NCBI RefSeq assembly: GCF_004762035.2
Contig: NZ_SIJK02000039.1
Coordinates: 1 to 44,783, forward strand
Direction of reading: 5' to 3'
Origin: Candidatus Chloroploca mongolica
GTDB lineage: Bacteria > Chloroflexota > Chloroflexia > Chloroflexales > Chloroflexaceae
Length of the DNA stretch: 44,783 nt
Shown here: in pieces, positions 33,497 to 42,649 of the stretch
How positions within the stretch are numbered: the first letter of the stretch is position 1
Layout: each line of letters opens with the position of its first letter
The notes under the pieces: generated by a model
The model's database searches: none
What the model was told of the DNA's origin: nothing
The model's input: the letters and a program-made list of their open reading frames with translations, nothing else
Program-made: the position numbers and the translations under genes

Positions 33497-34069
33497 CTAC
33501 TGCCACTCATACTCACGTATTTGGCCTCCACGCAGGGTAAAGAGTTGATCGGTCAGTCCGTGGTCGCGTTGGGCTGCATCAAGTTGGATCTGATTGGCGA
33601 TGTTGGTCAGAATCTCGCGGTCAGCATCGCTAAAGGCAATCAGAAAGTCGCGATTGGGAATACCGATCACCATCTGCCCAGGAAAATCGATGCGATGCCG
33701 TTCGAGCAGATTCGCTAAGAGCAGACGGGTTGCATCAAACCCGTCAAGGGTATTATAGATCAGAAGTCGCGAAGCCCCCTCGCCAGCGATCGTGTAACTG
33801 GTCTTTTCTTCGGTGCGCTGGCGCAGATTGGCGATCGCCGTTGTGTGCAGGTCGTGTTCTGCCAGATCCCAGCGTTCCAGATGATCGTCATTGAGATAGG
33901 CAATGCTCGCCTGTTCGTCAATGACGTAGGTAAGCATCAGATCCGCCAGGAAGGGGCGGTAGACAATCATCGGGAGTTTGCGCTCGCGAATTGCCACGAG
34001 CAATTGGATCGGTTTGAGCATGGGGTAGACCCGATGCCCTATTTCATTAAAGATAGGATATTCGCGCAT
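33497..34069 (-). CDS. DUF1444 (UPF0354) family protein
   Basis: The protein has 190 residues. YRPFLADLMLTYVIDEQASIAYLNDDHLERWDLAEHDLHTTAIANL matches the DUF1444 pattern of a PFxxDLxxxYVID strand followed by E-H-A-NL helices. IGIPNRDFLIAFSD is also typical. The N-terminal 60 or so residues of longer members are shortened. No enzymatic role is established for the family. It follows the purL-type gene on the same strand, after a hairpin. Confidence 0.8.
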   Translation of the reverse strand: MREYPIFNEIGHRVYPMLKPIQLLVAIRERKLPMIVYRPFLADLMLTYVIDEQASIAYLNDDHLERWDLAEHDLHTTAIANLRQRTEEKTSYTIAGEGASRLLIYNTLDGFDATRLLLANLLERHRIDFPGQMVIGIPNRDFLIAFSDADREILTNIANQIQLDAAQRDHGLTDQLFTLRGGQIREYEWQ

Positions 34070-34108
34070 ACTTTCACCATGTCGAGGCTGCCGCTCTTAA
34101 AACCTGTT

Positions 34109-34136
34109 GCTTTGCTGGCAAAACGGCCAGCGAAGC
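34109..34136 (-). terminator. Hairpin downstream of the PurS-PurL gene
   Basis: GCTTTGCTGGC (34109-34119) and GCCAGCGAAGC (34126-34136) form an 11-base stem with one G-U pair, 14 bases past the purL stop on the minus strand. Followed there by AACAGGTTTTAAG, a weak U-tract. Confidence 0.55.
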
Positions 34137-34150
34137 AGAGATTCTTCCCT

Positions 34151-37096
34151 TCACTTTTTCCACGCTGTGCGTAACGCTTCAAGCGGCAGGTTGAGCACGC
34201 GCGCACCCTCGGCTTCGATCTGCAGGTGTGGCTCAACGGTGACCGTCCCAAGATGCACCAGCGGCACCCCGCGCAATACGTCTTCAAAAGCTTCACGCTC
34301 TTCTGACGGTACTTCGATCAGAAAACGACTTGGACTTTCGCTGTACAAGGTGACGACGACGCCTTCGGTGAGCAGGATGGGATCAAGCGTCAGGTCGAGA
34401 CCCAGGTTGCCGGCGATGACCATTTCGGCAGCGGCCACGCCAAGCCCGCCTTCGCTCAGGTCGTGACAGGCGGCAACTAGTCCGCCTTTGATCGCCGTAT
34501 GCAGGGCGTTGAAGGTTGTGCGCGCTGTGTCCAGGTCGACCCGAGGCACCTGGGTGCTACCGGGATACGCATGGGTATCCACGAGGCCGAGGTGACTGCC
34601 CCCGAGTTCGGCGCGGGTCGTGCCGACAAGGTAGATCGCATTGCCTGGGCGCTTGAGATCCATTGTGACGCAGTGGCGTACATCGGGTACAAAGGCTAGC
34701 GCCGAGACGAGCAGCGTCGGTGGAATGGCGACCCGGTTGCCCTCAGCGTCGCGGTACTCGTTGTTGAGCGAGTCTTTGCCCGAGATAAAGGGGGTGCCAA
34801 AGGCGACAGCGGCATCATAACAACCTGCGGTGGCGCGTACCAACCCCGCCATACGATCAGGCTGGCGTGGATCGCCCCAGCAAAAGTTGTCGAGGATCGC
34901 TGTCTGTGCGGGGTCGCCGCCGACGGCAACGACGTTGCGCATGGCCTCGTCAACCACGGCGAGCGCCATCCAGTAGGGGTCAATGTATCCGTAACGTGGA
35001 TTGATGCCACAGCCAAGGGCGAGGCCACGCGTGGTCGTTGGCACGGGTTGCAACACTGCCGCATTGCCGGGGCCATCCATCTGTGCCCCGACCAGTGGCT
35101 TGATCACCGTTGCCCCACGCACTTCGTGATCGTAGGTGCGCACGATGGCCTCTTTTGAGGCAATATTGGGGTGCCCGAGCAAGGCTATCAGGAGATCGCC
35201 CGCAGTTTGGTCTGACGGGGCGGTTGCCGGTAGGGGGGCGGTTTTTCCTTCCCCCGACCAGCGGGCCTCAAGAATACGCTGGGGCCTTCCATCGTGCAGA
35301 AAGTCCATCGTCAGATCAACCACATTGAGCCCACTGTGCGTTACGCGCAGGTGTTTGTCGTTGGTGAATTGCCCAATCACCGTTGCTTCGACATCCTCGG
35401 CCGCGCAGAGCGCCAGGAATTCGTCGAGATTCGCGTAGGGCACCGCCAGCACCATGCGTTCCTGCGCCTCAGAGAGCCAGACTTCCCAGGGTTGCAAGCC
35501 GGCATATTTTAGCGGAACCTGTGCTAGTTCCACCGTTGCGCCACATTCTGCGCCCATTTCGCCCACCGCTGAGGAGAGCCCACCCGCGCCACAGTCAGTA
35601 ATGGCGCTGTAGAGGCGGCGGTCACGCGCCTGCAGCAGCACATCAAGCATATTCTTTTCGGTAATCGGGTCGCCGATCTGCACTGCACTACCCACGGTGG
35701 TTGCTGTGTCATGGGTCAACTCGATGCTGCTAAACGTCGCCCCGTGAATGCCGTCGCGCCCGGTGCGCCCGCCAAGCACAACGACGGCATCCCCTGGTGC
35801 GACCTGGCGAGGGTGGTAGCCCCGCGGGGCCAGTCCCACAGTCCCCGCATAGACGAGCGGGTTGGCCGTGTAGCCCGGATCAAAGAGCACCGCCCCATTG
35901 ACGGTCGGAATGCCGAGTTTATTGCCATAGTCGCGCACGCCGGCGACCACCCCGGTGGCGACACGCTGGGGATGCAACACCCCTGGCTGCAAGCGCTCAG
36001 GGGGCATATCGGGCATCCCAAAGCAGAGCACATCGGTATTGGCGATTGGTTCAGCGGAAACGCCGAGCACATCACGGATCACCCCGCCCACCCCCGTATT
36101 CGCCCCGCCGAAGGGTTCCAGCGCACTCGGATGATTGTGGGTCTCGACCTTGAACGAAACCTCGTGCTCATCGGTAAAGGCGAGGATGCCGGCATTATCA
36201 ACAAACGCACTCAAGACCCACGGCGCGCTGGTGTGCGCAGCGCGGGCGGCGAGAACGGCGTCGGTTGCCGCCATCAGATAGTGGCGAATCAGACTGCTGA
36301 TCGTCACCGGCGCACCGGCAAGCTCGTGCCACATCGGGTAGAGCGTTGAGGCCCCGGGGGGGGGCGCTACGGTCTCGCCACGAAGATCCTGTTGATACCT
36401 AACTTCAGCCTTAAACGTCTTGTGGCTGCAATGCTCACTCCACGTCTGGGCCAGCGTCTCAAGCTCGCCATCACTCGGGTCGCGCCCGAGTTGCGCAAAA
36501 TAGTCGCGGATGGCGCGCATTTCGGCAAGATCGAGCGCAAGCACGCCCTCGCGGCTAATGCGCAGCAACGTTTCATCATCGGCGGCAAGCAAGGGCACCG
36601 CCATCACATGGAGGGCGTGCTCGGTTGGGGCCGCTAGCAGGGTGTCATAGAAGCCCAGGCGCTCATCAAACGCGCCGCCGGGCTGATAGATCAAGGTTGT
36701 CTGCACCAGATCGATGGCGAGCTCGTTGGCCCGTTGTTCGGGATCGCCGCCGGGCGGCAAGAGATAGCGCCGCAGGGCGCGGGCGCGTTCCACCTCTTCG
36801 ATGCCGAGGCGGTGAGCCCCAATACGCACACTTTCCCCTTCGTTATCCGTCACCCCTGGACGATACGCAACCTCAATAACGTGGCCCGCAACCGGGATCG
36901 GCTCGGTCGCCAGCGCTACCCGCTCGAGCGCACACCAGGTCGCTGTCTGCACAACGGGATCGTGCAGCAACTCTTCGGTCAGGCGGGCGACTGATGCAGC
37001 GTGCAACGCTTCACCAGCAAGCAAATAGAGCAGATGCAACTGCTCGTGATACGCGGTCGGCTCGCGTGGAACAACTGTGACCAGGAACTGAGCCAT
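34151..37096 (-). CDS. purL: Phosphoribosylformylglycinamidine synthase, PurS-PurL fusion
   Basis: The protein has 981 residues. It makes FGAM from FGAR, ATP and ammonia in purine synthesis. The N-terminal 170 or so residues are PurS-like (FLVTVVPREP; VIEVAYRPGVTDNEGESVRIGAHRLGI). A PurL linker and two AIRS-like halves follow: QTWSEHCSHKTF near 220, VETHNHPSALEPFGGANTG, and GCGINPRYGYIDPYWMA with ISGKDSLNNEY in the second half. Small PurL is about 740 residues and full PurL about 1,300. The glutaminase (PurQ) is absent here and must be encoded elsewhere. GGAGG lies eight bases before the ATG. Confidence 0.95.
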   Translation of the reverse strand: MAQFLVTVVPREPTAYHEQLHLLYLLAGEALHAASVARLTEELLHDPVVQTATWCALERVALATEPIPVAGHVIEVAYRPGVTDNEGESVRIGAHRLGIEEVERARALRRYLLPPGGDPEQRANELAIDLVQTTLIYQPGGAFDERLGFYDTLLAAPTEHALHVMAVPLLAADDETLLRISREGVLALDLAEMRAIRDYFAQLGRDPSDGELETLAQTWSEHCSHKTFKAEVRYQQDLRGETVAPPPGASTLYPMWHELAGAPVTISSLIRHYLMAATDAVLAARAAHTSAPWVLSAFVDNAGILAFTDEHEVSFKVETHNHPSALEPFGGANTGVGGVIRDVLGVSAEPIANTDVLCFGMPDMPPERLQPGVLHPQRVATGVVAGVRDYGNKLGIPTVNGAVLFDPGYTANPLVYAGTVGLAPRGYHPRQVAPGDAVVVLGGRTGRDGIHGATFSSIELTHDTATTVGSAVQIGDPITEKNMLDVLLQARDRRLYSAITDCGAGGLSSAVGEMGAECGATVELAQVPLKYAGLQPWEVWLSEAQERMVLAVPYANLDEFLALCAAEDVEATVIGQFTNDKHLRVTHSGLNVVDLTMDFLHDGRPQRILEARWSGEGKTAPLPATAPSDQTAGDLLIALLGHPNIASKEAIVRTYDHEVRGATVIKPLVGAQMDGPGNAAVLQPVPTTTRGLALGCGINPRYGYIDPYWMALAVVDEAMRNVVAVGGDPAQTAILDNFCWGDPRQPDRMAGLVRATAGCYDAAVAFGTPFISGKDSLNNEYRDAEGNRVAIPPTLLVSALAFVPDVRHCVTMDLKRPGNAIYLVGTTRAELGGSHLGLVDTHAYPGSTQVPRVDLDTARTTFNALHTAIKGGLVAACHDLSEGGLGVAAAEMVIAGNLGLDLTLDPILLTEGVVVTLYSESPSRFLIEVPSEEREAFEDVLRGVPLVHLGTVTVEPHLQIEAEGARVLNLPLEALRTAWKK

Positions 37097-37179
37097 AGGT
37101 TATGCCTCCGGCGGGGTATCGTCAAGGATGGAGGCGATTGTAGCCGATCAGTTGCAAGCCCGTCAAGCAATGAGGAGCA

Positions 37180-37188
37180 TGCTATAAT
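37180..37188 (+). promoter_or_regulatory. Extended -10 promoter of the tal-prk operon
   Basis: TGC-TATAAT (37180-37188) is a full consensus -10 with the TGn extension; no good -35 is present. It lies 38 bases before the transaldolase ATG, which has AAAGGAG in front. Confidence 0.65.
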
Positions 37189-37226
37189 AGCCAAAATGTT
37201 GCCTAAGCAACTCAAAAGGAGACGTT

Positions 37227-37874
37227 ATGCAGCTCTATCTGGATACCGCGAACCTCGATGAGATTCGCGAAGCAGCGAGTTGGGGTATCTTGAGTGGGGT
37301 CACGACCAATCCAACCCTGATTGCACGCGAGAAGGGGGCGGATTTCAAGCAGACGATTAGTGAGATCGCCGAGCTGGTGAATGGGCCCATCAGTGCCGAA
37401 ACCATTTCGCTTGATGCCCCGGGCATGATCAACGAGGGCCTGGAATATGCCCAGTGGCATCCAAATGTCATCATCAAGGTACCCAGTACCACCGAGGGGC
37501 TGAAGGCAGTCTATGAACTGGCGAAACGTGACATCCGTACGAACGTTACACTCTGTTTCAATGCAGCCCAGGCGCTGATGGCCGCGCGGGCAGGTGCCTT
37601 TATCATTAGCCCATTTGTTGGGCGGGTTGACGACACCGGCGTTGATGGTATGCAACTGATCCGTGAAATTGCGACGATCTATCGTCAGGATCGCGCCATT
37701 ACGACGCTCATCCTGTCGGCGTCGATTCGCCACCCACGTCATATTATTGATTCGGCGCTTGCCGGGGCCGATATTGCGACATGCCCCTTCAAAGTGCTGC
37801 AACAGGCTATGCGCCATCCACTCACTGATCGCGGGATTGAACAATTTCTTGCCGATTGGAAATCACGAACCTAG
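37227..37874 (+). CDS. tal: Transaldolase (small, FSA/TalC-like)
   Basis: The protein has 215 residues, the size of the short single-domain transaldolase/F6P-aldolase subfamily. [51 protein letters not shown] (Schiff-base Lys in the IKVP strand), [19 protein letters not shown] and [10 protein letters not shown] are the family landmarks. It interconverts pentose and hexose phosphates in the pentose phosphate/Calvin networks. The phosphoribulokinase start follows its stop with no gap, so the two are co-transcribed. Confidence 0.96.
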   Translation: MQLYLDTANLDEIREAASWGILSGVTTNPTLIAREKGADFKQTISEIAELVNGPISAETISLDAPGMINEGLEYAQWHPNVIIKVPSTTEGLKAVYELAKRDIRTNVTLCFNAAQALMAARAGAFIISPFVGRVDDTGVDGMQLIREIATIYRQDRAITTLILSASIRHPRHIIDSALAGADIATCPFKVLQQAMRHPLTDRGIEQFLADWKSRT

Positions 37875-38801
37875 ATGGAAACGATGCAGCCATTGATGTT
37901 AGGGCTTGTCGGTGATGGGGCTTCCGGCAAGACGACCCTGGTGCGCGGGGTGGTGCGTCTGCTTGGCAATCAGGGGGTGACGCCGATCTGCCTCGATGAC
38001 TATTATCGGTATTCGCGCGCCGATCGCCGTGCTCGTGGGCTCACCGAAGCCGATCCAGCCGCCAACGATCTCGAGTTGATGATGCAGCACCTGGCGACGC
38101 TTCGCGCCGGTGGCACTGTCCGCAAGCCGTTCTACGATCATCGCACCGGCACGCTGCGTGGCCCCGAAGAGGTTGCGGCGACAGGGTTGGTGCTGGCGTA
38201 TGGGATGTTGACGCTGGCCTTGCCTGATCTGCTGCCCCTCTTTGATCTCACGGTCTATCTTGAACCCGACCAGGCGCTGCGGCGAGCATGGCGGCTGGCG
38301 CGTGATGTGCGTGAGCGTGGGTATACGGCTGCCGAAGTGAAGGAACAGCGTGAGCGGCGCGAACGTGATGGGGCTCGTTTTATTCGTGTGCAGCGCGTGC
38401 TGGCCGATGTGGTGGTGCGCTTTCACGATCGCCCCAGTGGCTCGAACCCCGATCTTGATGCCGAATTGATCTTGCGCCGTGCCGATCGTGCGACTCCACT
38501 CGATCCGTTGCTGGCGCGGCTTCAGCAGGCTAATGTGCCCGGCCTGCACATTACGCAACTCGACCGCGATGACGATGGCAAGCCCGCCGATCTGGTGACC
38601 ATTGATGCCACGATCAGCCAGTCAGCAGCGACGGCAGCCGCGATGATTCTCGGCGTCGGCATTCCCGATTTTCAACTCGCCGAGTGTGTCAATCTTGGGC
38701 AGATCCGAACCGACGATACCGCCCAGCATAGCCGTAGCCTCGCGCTGACCCAGTTGTTGATCGTGCGCCGGTTACTCCAGCGCTCGTCAGATACGAAGTA
38801 G
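37875..38801 (+). CDS. prk: Phosphoribulokinase (PRK family)
   Basis: The protein has 308 residues. P-loop GDGASGKTT at 13-21. CLDDYYRYSRADRRARGLTE, DPAANDLELMMQHLATLRAG and KPFYDHRTGTLRGPEEV line up with the substrate-binding segments of bacterial/cyanobacterial PRK (DDYHxxDRxxRxxxGxTxxDPxAN...KPxYNHxTG). It would make ribulose-1,5-bisphosphate from Ru5P and ATP. It directly follows transaldolase. No RuBisCO gene is in the window. The alternative is a related uridine/nucleoside kinase, but the DPxAN and KPxYxH segments favour PRK. Confidence 0.8.
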   Translation: METMQPLMLGLVGDGASGKTTLVRGVVRLLGNQGVTPICLDDYYRYSRADRRARGLTEADPAANDLELMMQHLATLRAGGTVRKPFYDHRTGTLRGPEEVAATGLVLAYGMLTLALPDLLPLFDLTVYLEPDQALRRAWRLARDVRERGYTAAEVKEQRERRERDGARFIRVQRVLADVVVRFHDRPSGSNPDLDAELILRRADRATPLDPLLARLQQANVPGLHITQLDRDDDGKPADLVTIDATISQSAATAAAMILGVGIPDFQLAECVNLGQIRTDDTAQHSRSLALTQLLIVRRLLQRSSDTK

Positions 38802-38840
38802 TGGGTCAACGACGTTTTCTGCTCTGCTCGCGGCCTTTGA

Positions 38841-38868
38841 TTTGACGCAAAGGCGCAAAGGCGCAAAG
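38841..38868. repeat. Core fragment of the MITE-like element
   Basis: TTTGACGCAAAGGCGCAAAG plus one further GCGCAAAG unit, matching the inner arm of 8097-8240 and 22361-22486, without the terminal repeats. 38802-38928 otherwise holds nothing recognisable. Confidence 0.6.
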
Positions 38869-38928
38869 AGCGTTGAGACCGTATCTGGACGCCAAGTATG
38901 CGATGGATAGCTGTGCCAGAGGTAGAGA

Positions 38929-38977
38929 AGAAAACGTAGGTTACACACTACTCAGTAGTGTGTAACCTACGTTTTCT
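38929..38977. repeat. 49-base perfect palindrome upstream of the RCC1-repeat gene
   Basis: Perfect 24-base arms (38929-38952 and 38954-38977) around a single C at 38953; the core is ACACACTACTCAGTAGTGTG. It lies 38 bases before the start codon of the next gene and after the prk stop. It could extrude as a cruciform, act as a dimeric operator or form an mRNA hairpin just ahead of the ribosome binding site. Confidence 0.8.
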
Positions 38978-39014
38978 GCTGTTGTACGATCTTCCTTGCC
39001 TAAGGATAGACGGT

Positions 39015-40913
39015 ATGATTCGCTACGGTTGGGCCATATCTTTGCTCTTGTGCCTCGGAACGGTCTTTGGTTTTGGGGCAGCGCAGTTGCTGGCCGTTCC
39101 CGAGTTGCCTGCAGCCTATCAGGTGCAACCCGCTTATGTCGTCCATGCAAGCACCCCCGTGCTCCCGGCGAGTCTCCCTGCGCTACCTGTCGTTGAGGCA
39201 GGTGGTACGCATACGTGCGTGATCAATGCCGTGGGTCAGCTTTCGTGTTGGGGCTTGCCCAGTGATCCGCCTGCGGATCTCGGCCCTGTCACCCAGGTCA
39301 GTGCCGGTTCGGCGCATACCTGTGCGCTGACGAAGACCGGGGAGGTGCGGTGTTGGGGGTGGGATGTTGATGGTCAGGCGAGCGTGCCTGTTGAGCTTGG
39401 CATCGTTACCCAGGTGAGTGCCGGCGGGTTGCATGCCTGTGCGCTGACGAAGACCGGGGAGGTGCGGTGCTGGGGCAATAACGATGATGGTCAGACCACG
39501 GTACCGAGTGACCTCAGCAGTGTGACCCAGGTTAGTACTGGCTGGGGTCACACTTGTGCCTTGATGAGCAGCGGATTGATCCGTTGCTGGGGGGCCAACG
39601 ACGACGGTCAGACCGGCGTGCCTGGAGGCTATGAGCGCTTTACCCAGGTCAGTGCGGGATGGTACCATACCTGCGCCGTGACGACGACCGGTGAAGTGCG
39701 CTGCTGGGGGGCCAACGACGATGGACAGACCACCGTACCGCGCACGCTTGGACGCCTTACTCAGATCGATGCCGGATGGCATCATACCTGTGCGCTCACG
39801 AGCGGGGGGATTGTCTTCTGCTGGGGCCAGCATACCTATGCTCAGACGACCGTGCCATCTGATGTTGGGCGCGCGACGCAACTCAGTGCTGGCTGGGGGC
39901 ATACCTGTGTGCTGACCGTCAACGGAGCAGCACGCTGTTGGGGCTACAACGCGTATGGACAGGCCAATGTCCCGGCTGATGTTGGTGATGCCGTGCAGGT
40001 GCGTACGGGTTGGGGGCACACCTGTGCGTTGAGTGACACCGGGGTGGCGCACTGTTGGGGCGAGAACATCGCAGCCCAGGCGACCGTGCCACCGGATCTT
40101 GACTCTGTCGCCGCGATGACCGCGGGCTGGTTTCACACCTGTGCGGTAACTGATAGCGGCCATCTGCGTTGCTGGGGCGACAACAAAGATGGACAGACCA
40201 CCATTCCACCTGACCTCGGCATCATTGCCCAGGTGAGCGCAGGCAGCGAACATACCTGTGTCCTGACGAACAGTGGTGACGTACGTTGCTGGGGGTACAA
40301 CTGGGAGGGCCAGGCAACGGTGCCACGTGACCTTGGTTTCGTCAGCCAGATCAGTGCCGGTGGGTATCATACCTGTGCCTTGACCAGCAACGGAAACCTA
40401 CGCTGCTGGGGGAGCAATACGGATTGGCAGGACAATGTGATTGGACAGGCGACCGTACCAGCAGATCTTGGTATGATCACGCAGGTCAGTGCAGGGTCGT
40501 ATCATACCTGTGCGTTGACCGACGAGGGCCTGGTTCGTTGCTGGGGGAACAATGTGGATTGGGAGGGCAAGCTGACTGGGCAGGCCACCGTGCCGCCGGA
40601 TCTCGGCCCTGTCACCCAGATCAGTGCCGGCGGGTTGCATACCTGTGCCTTAACGAACACCGGGGCCGTGCGTTGCTGGGGCAGTAATGCCCATGGTCAG
40701 GTGGATGTCCCAGAAGATCTTCATCTTGTGACCCAGATCAGCGCAGGTCACGGTCATACATGTGCCTTGCTGGAGAGTGGAAGGCTGCGCTGCTGGGGTG
40801 ACAATCGCTCGGGGCAGACGCGCATCCCACGCGATCCGCTGAAGGTACGACTCTATCTGCCAACGGTCTACGGTCTTTCTGGTTCACCTGCGGCAGCCTC
40901 AGCGAGCCGATAG
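39015..40913 (+). CDS. Exported RCC1-like beta-propeller repeat protein
   Basis: The protein has 632 residues from ATG 39015, with AAGGA nine bases upstream; the longer frame starts inside a palindrome. A signal peptide or N-terminal anchor ([20 protein letters not shown]) precedes fourteen RCC1/BLIP-II-type repeats of the form VTQVSAGxxHTCALTxxGxVRCWGxNxDGQxTVPxDL. Near the C-terminus VRLYLPTVY recalls the VYLPLVRR tail of two other exoproteins here but is followed by 14 more residues. Such propellers bind proteins; the ligand is unknown. Repeats are nearly identical at DNA level in places, so the copy number may vary. The 3' end overlaps the convergent gene by 46 bases. Confidence 0.88.
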   Translation: MIRYGWAISLLLCLGTVFGFGAAQLLAVPELPAAYQVQPAYVVHASTPVLPASLPALPVVEAGGTHTCVINAVGQLSCWGLPSDPPADLGPVTQVSAGSAHTCALTKTGEVRCWGWDVDGQASVPVELGIVTQVSAGGLHACALTKTGEVRCWGNNDDGQTTVPSDLSSVTQVSTGWGHTCALMSSGLIRCWGANDDGQTGVPGGYERFTQVSAGWYHTCAVTTTGEVRCWGANDDGQTTVPRTLGRLTQIDAGWHHTCALTSGGIVFCWGQHTYAQTTVPSDVGRATQLSAGWGHTCVLTVNGAARCWGYNAYGQANVPADVGDAVQVRTGWGHTCALSDTGVAHCWGENIAAQATVPPDLDSVAAMTAGWFHTCAVTDSGHLRCWGDNKDGQTTIPPDLGIIAQVSAGSEHTCVLTNSGDVRCWGYNWEGQATVPRDLGFVSQISAGGYHTCALTSNGNLRCWGSNTDWQDNVIGQATVPADLGMITQVSAGSYHTCALTDEGLVRCWGNNVDWEGKLTGQATVPPDLGPVTQISAGGLHTCALTNTGAVRCWGSNAHGQVDVPEDLHLVTQISAGHGHTCALLESGRLRCWGDNRSGQTRIPRDPLKVRLYLPTVYGLSGSPAAASASR

Positions 40914-41410
40914 CGAAAATCGCAGTGACTCGCCCCTTGCATAATCGTCTGGGTACGGGTCAACTCAACCCCAGGATTGAAGCCCTCGATCAGAGCATAA
41001 TCGCGATTGCACGAGAGCACCGCACCAAGTTCAGGAATACCGAGCGCCTGGTAGAGTTCTGCATAGCGACAGCGCGTCACATTGAAGCCAAAGCGTTGCG
41101 CATCGCGCTCGACGACCTCGATGCGCAACGCATCGTCTTGCGTCCAAGCGTCCAGCGTCTGCTCAAAGGCACCGAGGTCATTGCGGCCCACTTGTGTTGC
41201 CAGTTGCGCCCCTTGCTCGCGGGCGATCCGCACAATCGTCGCACGGGCGACCTCAAGCACCGCCTCACGACCGAACTCAGCCCCCAGCGCGTCTAATAAT
41301 GGCCCAACGATCCGCGCCTCGATCTCACGACGACGCAGCACCCCAATCGCATTGCCCGTATCGGCAAGGGTTCCCTGGGCGAGATTCTTTGACGCTTCCT
41401 GCTCGTGCAT
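40868..41410 (-). CDS. L-2-amino-thiazoline-4-carboxylic acid hydrolase-like protein
   Basis: The 180-residue protein has the ATC-hydrolase (PF14196-type) C-terminal signature: [55 protein letters not shown], with conserved Cys and His. The N-terminal half is helical ([20 protein letters not shown]). The family is named for cysteine synthesis in Pseudomonas, but most members have no known substrate. GAGGAG lies eight bases before the ATG, and its C-terminal codons overlap the end of the convergent RCC1 gene. Confidence 0.85.
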   Translation of the reverse strand: MHEQEASKNLAQGTLADTGNAIGVLRRREIEARIVGPLLDALGAEFGREAVLEVARATIVRIAREQGAQLATQVGRNDLGAFEQTLDAWTQDDALRIEVVERDAQRFGFNVTRCRYAELYQALGIPELGAVLSCNRDYALIEGFNPGVELTRTQTIMQGASHCDFRYRLAEAAAGEPERP

Positions 41411-41486
41411 GGTTGGTACTCCTCAATCACGTGAAAAACACGCACTCTCGATCCAGAAACACGAAATACACGATATCTCTGCACAT

Positions 41487-41492
41487 ATTATA
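41487..41492 (-). promoter_or_regulatory. -10 box for the ATC-hydrolase-like gene
   Basis: Minus-strand TATAAT in the AT-rich 41411-41522 gap, about 77 bases before the ATG. No convincing -35. Nothing else is seen in this gap. Confidence 0.45.
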
Positions 41493-41522
41493 TACGCGCG
41501 CTCATACATCTTTTGCCCGCGC

Positions 41523-41774
41523 TCATAACTGCGACCGCAGGTGCTCATCTTCCAGGTCGATATCGTCGTCGAACTCCGAGACGCCGTAGCGCCCCAGGAG
41601 TCCGAGGAATTCGCGCCGCGACACGCCAAGGATCTCGGCGGCCTTGCCGGTCGAGAAAGCGCCGAGTGTATAGAGCCGGATCAAGCCCGCCTCGTGGGCA
41701 AGGTGCTCAAACTGATCTGGTGTCAGACCTGCAAGAGTGAGCAACTCGTCGGGGTAAGCAATCTGAATGGTCAT
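41523..41774 (-). CDS. UPF0175-family small protein (antitoxin-like)
   Basis: The 83-residue protein starts at ATG 41774, with GAGGAGGG just upstream. IQIAYPDELLTLAGL, then FEHLAHEAGLIRLYTLGAFSTGKAAEILGVSRREFLGLLGRYGVS, is the UPF0175 pattern: a strand, a helix and a helix-turn-helix (SxGKAAEILGVSRxEFxxLL), followed by an acidic tail. UPF0175 proteins often accompany PIN-domain toxins. None is seen downstream here, and the ATC-hydrolase-like gene follows after 112 bases. Confidence 0.85.
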   Translation of the reverse strand: MTIQIAYPDELLTLAGLTPDQFEHLAHEAGLIRLYTLGAFSTGKAAEILGVSRREFLGLLGRYGVSEFDDDIDLEDEHLRSQL

Positions 41775-41793
41775 ACCCTCCTCCTCTGTTGGT

Positions 41794-41919
41794 ATAGATC
41801 GCACCGCCCTCGGTGTTCGCCAGGCAGACCACCGTGGCGACCAGTTCACCGTCGGGCAGGCGCTTGAGGTCACTCTTGAACTCTACGCTGATGGACTCAC
41901 GTTCGGAGATGGTGCGCAT
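41794..41919 (-). pseudogene. N-terminal fragment of an AlbA_2 (Schlafen-like) protein
   Basis: RESISVEFKSDLKRLPDGEL, then VATVVCLANTEGGAIY, is the start of an AlbA_2-domain protein, normally 400+ residues with a GxxDxG motif next. Here the frame shifts after GGAIY into unrelated codons and stops at 41707, inside the UPF0175 gene. The start lies seven bases after the UDG-like gene. It is best read as a deletion scar that fused the two loci. Confidence 0.65.
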
Positions 41920-41926
41920 GACTTAC

Positions 41927-42649
41927 CTATGCGGAAGCTGGCGGCAGCCCGAGCCCCGCCTGGCGAAGGTATGCGAAGTACGCGTCACGCCGCTCGCGGT
42001 AAAAGAGCGTGCGCTTGCCTCGCTGGGTCGGCTGGTGTACCACTGGGAAGATCGCTCGGCTGACCCTGCTTTCAGTGGCGCTGATATGGTGCATGGGCGT
42101 GAACGTGCCCTGCTGCCAGTTCTTATGGTAGCCCCAGTAGTTGCGCATAGGCAGGAGCTGTTCTGCGTGAACCAGCATCGTTAGCACTGGCTCCCCAAGG
42201 CTGATCACTATGGCGTCGGGGAACTGGGCCAACTCTCGTTGGAGCACTGGTAGCCAAATATGGGCGCTGGCGTCCAGGACATCGACCCCGTGATCGCGCT
42301 TAATCGTTGTCGGCGGGTCGCTGAAGAAGCACTTGCAGGCGTTGGTAGCGTAGACATGCTGATCGAAGACGAGGCCGAGCCGTGTGCAGATGTCCTCGAG
42401 ATAACTGCGCAAGCTCCCGCGCCGATCAAGATTGAGTACTGTCGTAATGTTGCGGCGGCTTGCGGCTCGCTGAACGGTTGGGTCTTGGCCGATCACCACC
42501 AGCCGGATCGGGCCGGTCGCCAGATATGGGCGGGGGAGATCAAGGGTCATATCCACATATGACCCCACGCCAGCGAGCTGGCGAGTCTGTTCGTGCGCCG
42601 CTTGTGACAGCGCCATCATCTCATGAACAAAGTCGGAAGCTGTGCTCAT
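41927..42649 (-). CDS. Uracil-DNA glycosylase superfamily protein
   Basis: The protein has 240 residues from ATG 42649, whose A overlaps the methyltransferase stop (ATGA). UDG-fold landmarks: RLVVIGQDPTVQR (motif 1, water-activating loop, GQDP), VYATNACKCFF, DAIVISLGEPVLTML, and HHISATESRVSRAIFPVVHQP in place of the HPSP leucine-loop motif. It should bind DNA and excise a base; the substrate could be uracil or a modified base. Tight coupling to a PglX-like methyltransferase suggests a defence role, as the phage-defence glycosylase Brig1 is also of this superfamily. That link is inference. Confidence 0.75.
   Translation of the reverse strand: MSTASDFVHEMMALSQAAHEQTRQLAGVGSYVDMTLDLPRPYLATGPIRLVVIGQDPTVQRAASRRNITTVLNLDRRGSLRSYLEDICTRLGLVFDQHVYATNACKCFFSDPPTTIKRDHGVDVLDASAHIWLPVLQRELAQFPDAIVISLGEPVLTMLVHAEQLLPMRNYWGYHKNWQQGTFTPMHHISATESRVSRAIFPVVHQPTQRGKRTLFYRERRDAYFAYLRQAGLGLPPASA

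Noticed and set aside
39183-40370. 395-codon minus-strand open frame
   Set aside because: Mirror of the RCC1 repeats; the plus strand has the signal peptide and ordered CWG repeats.
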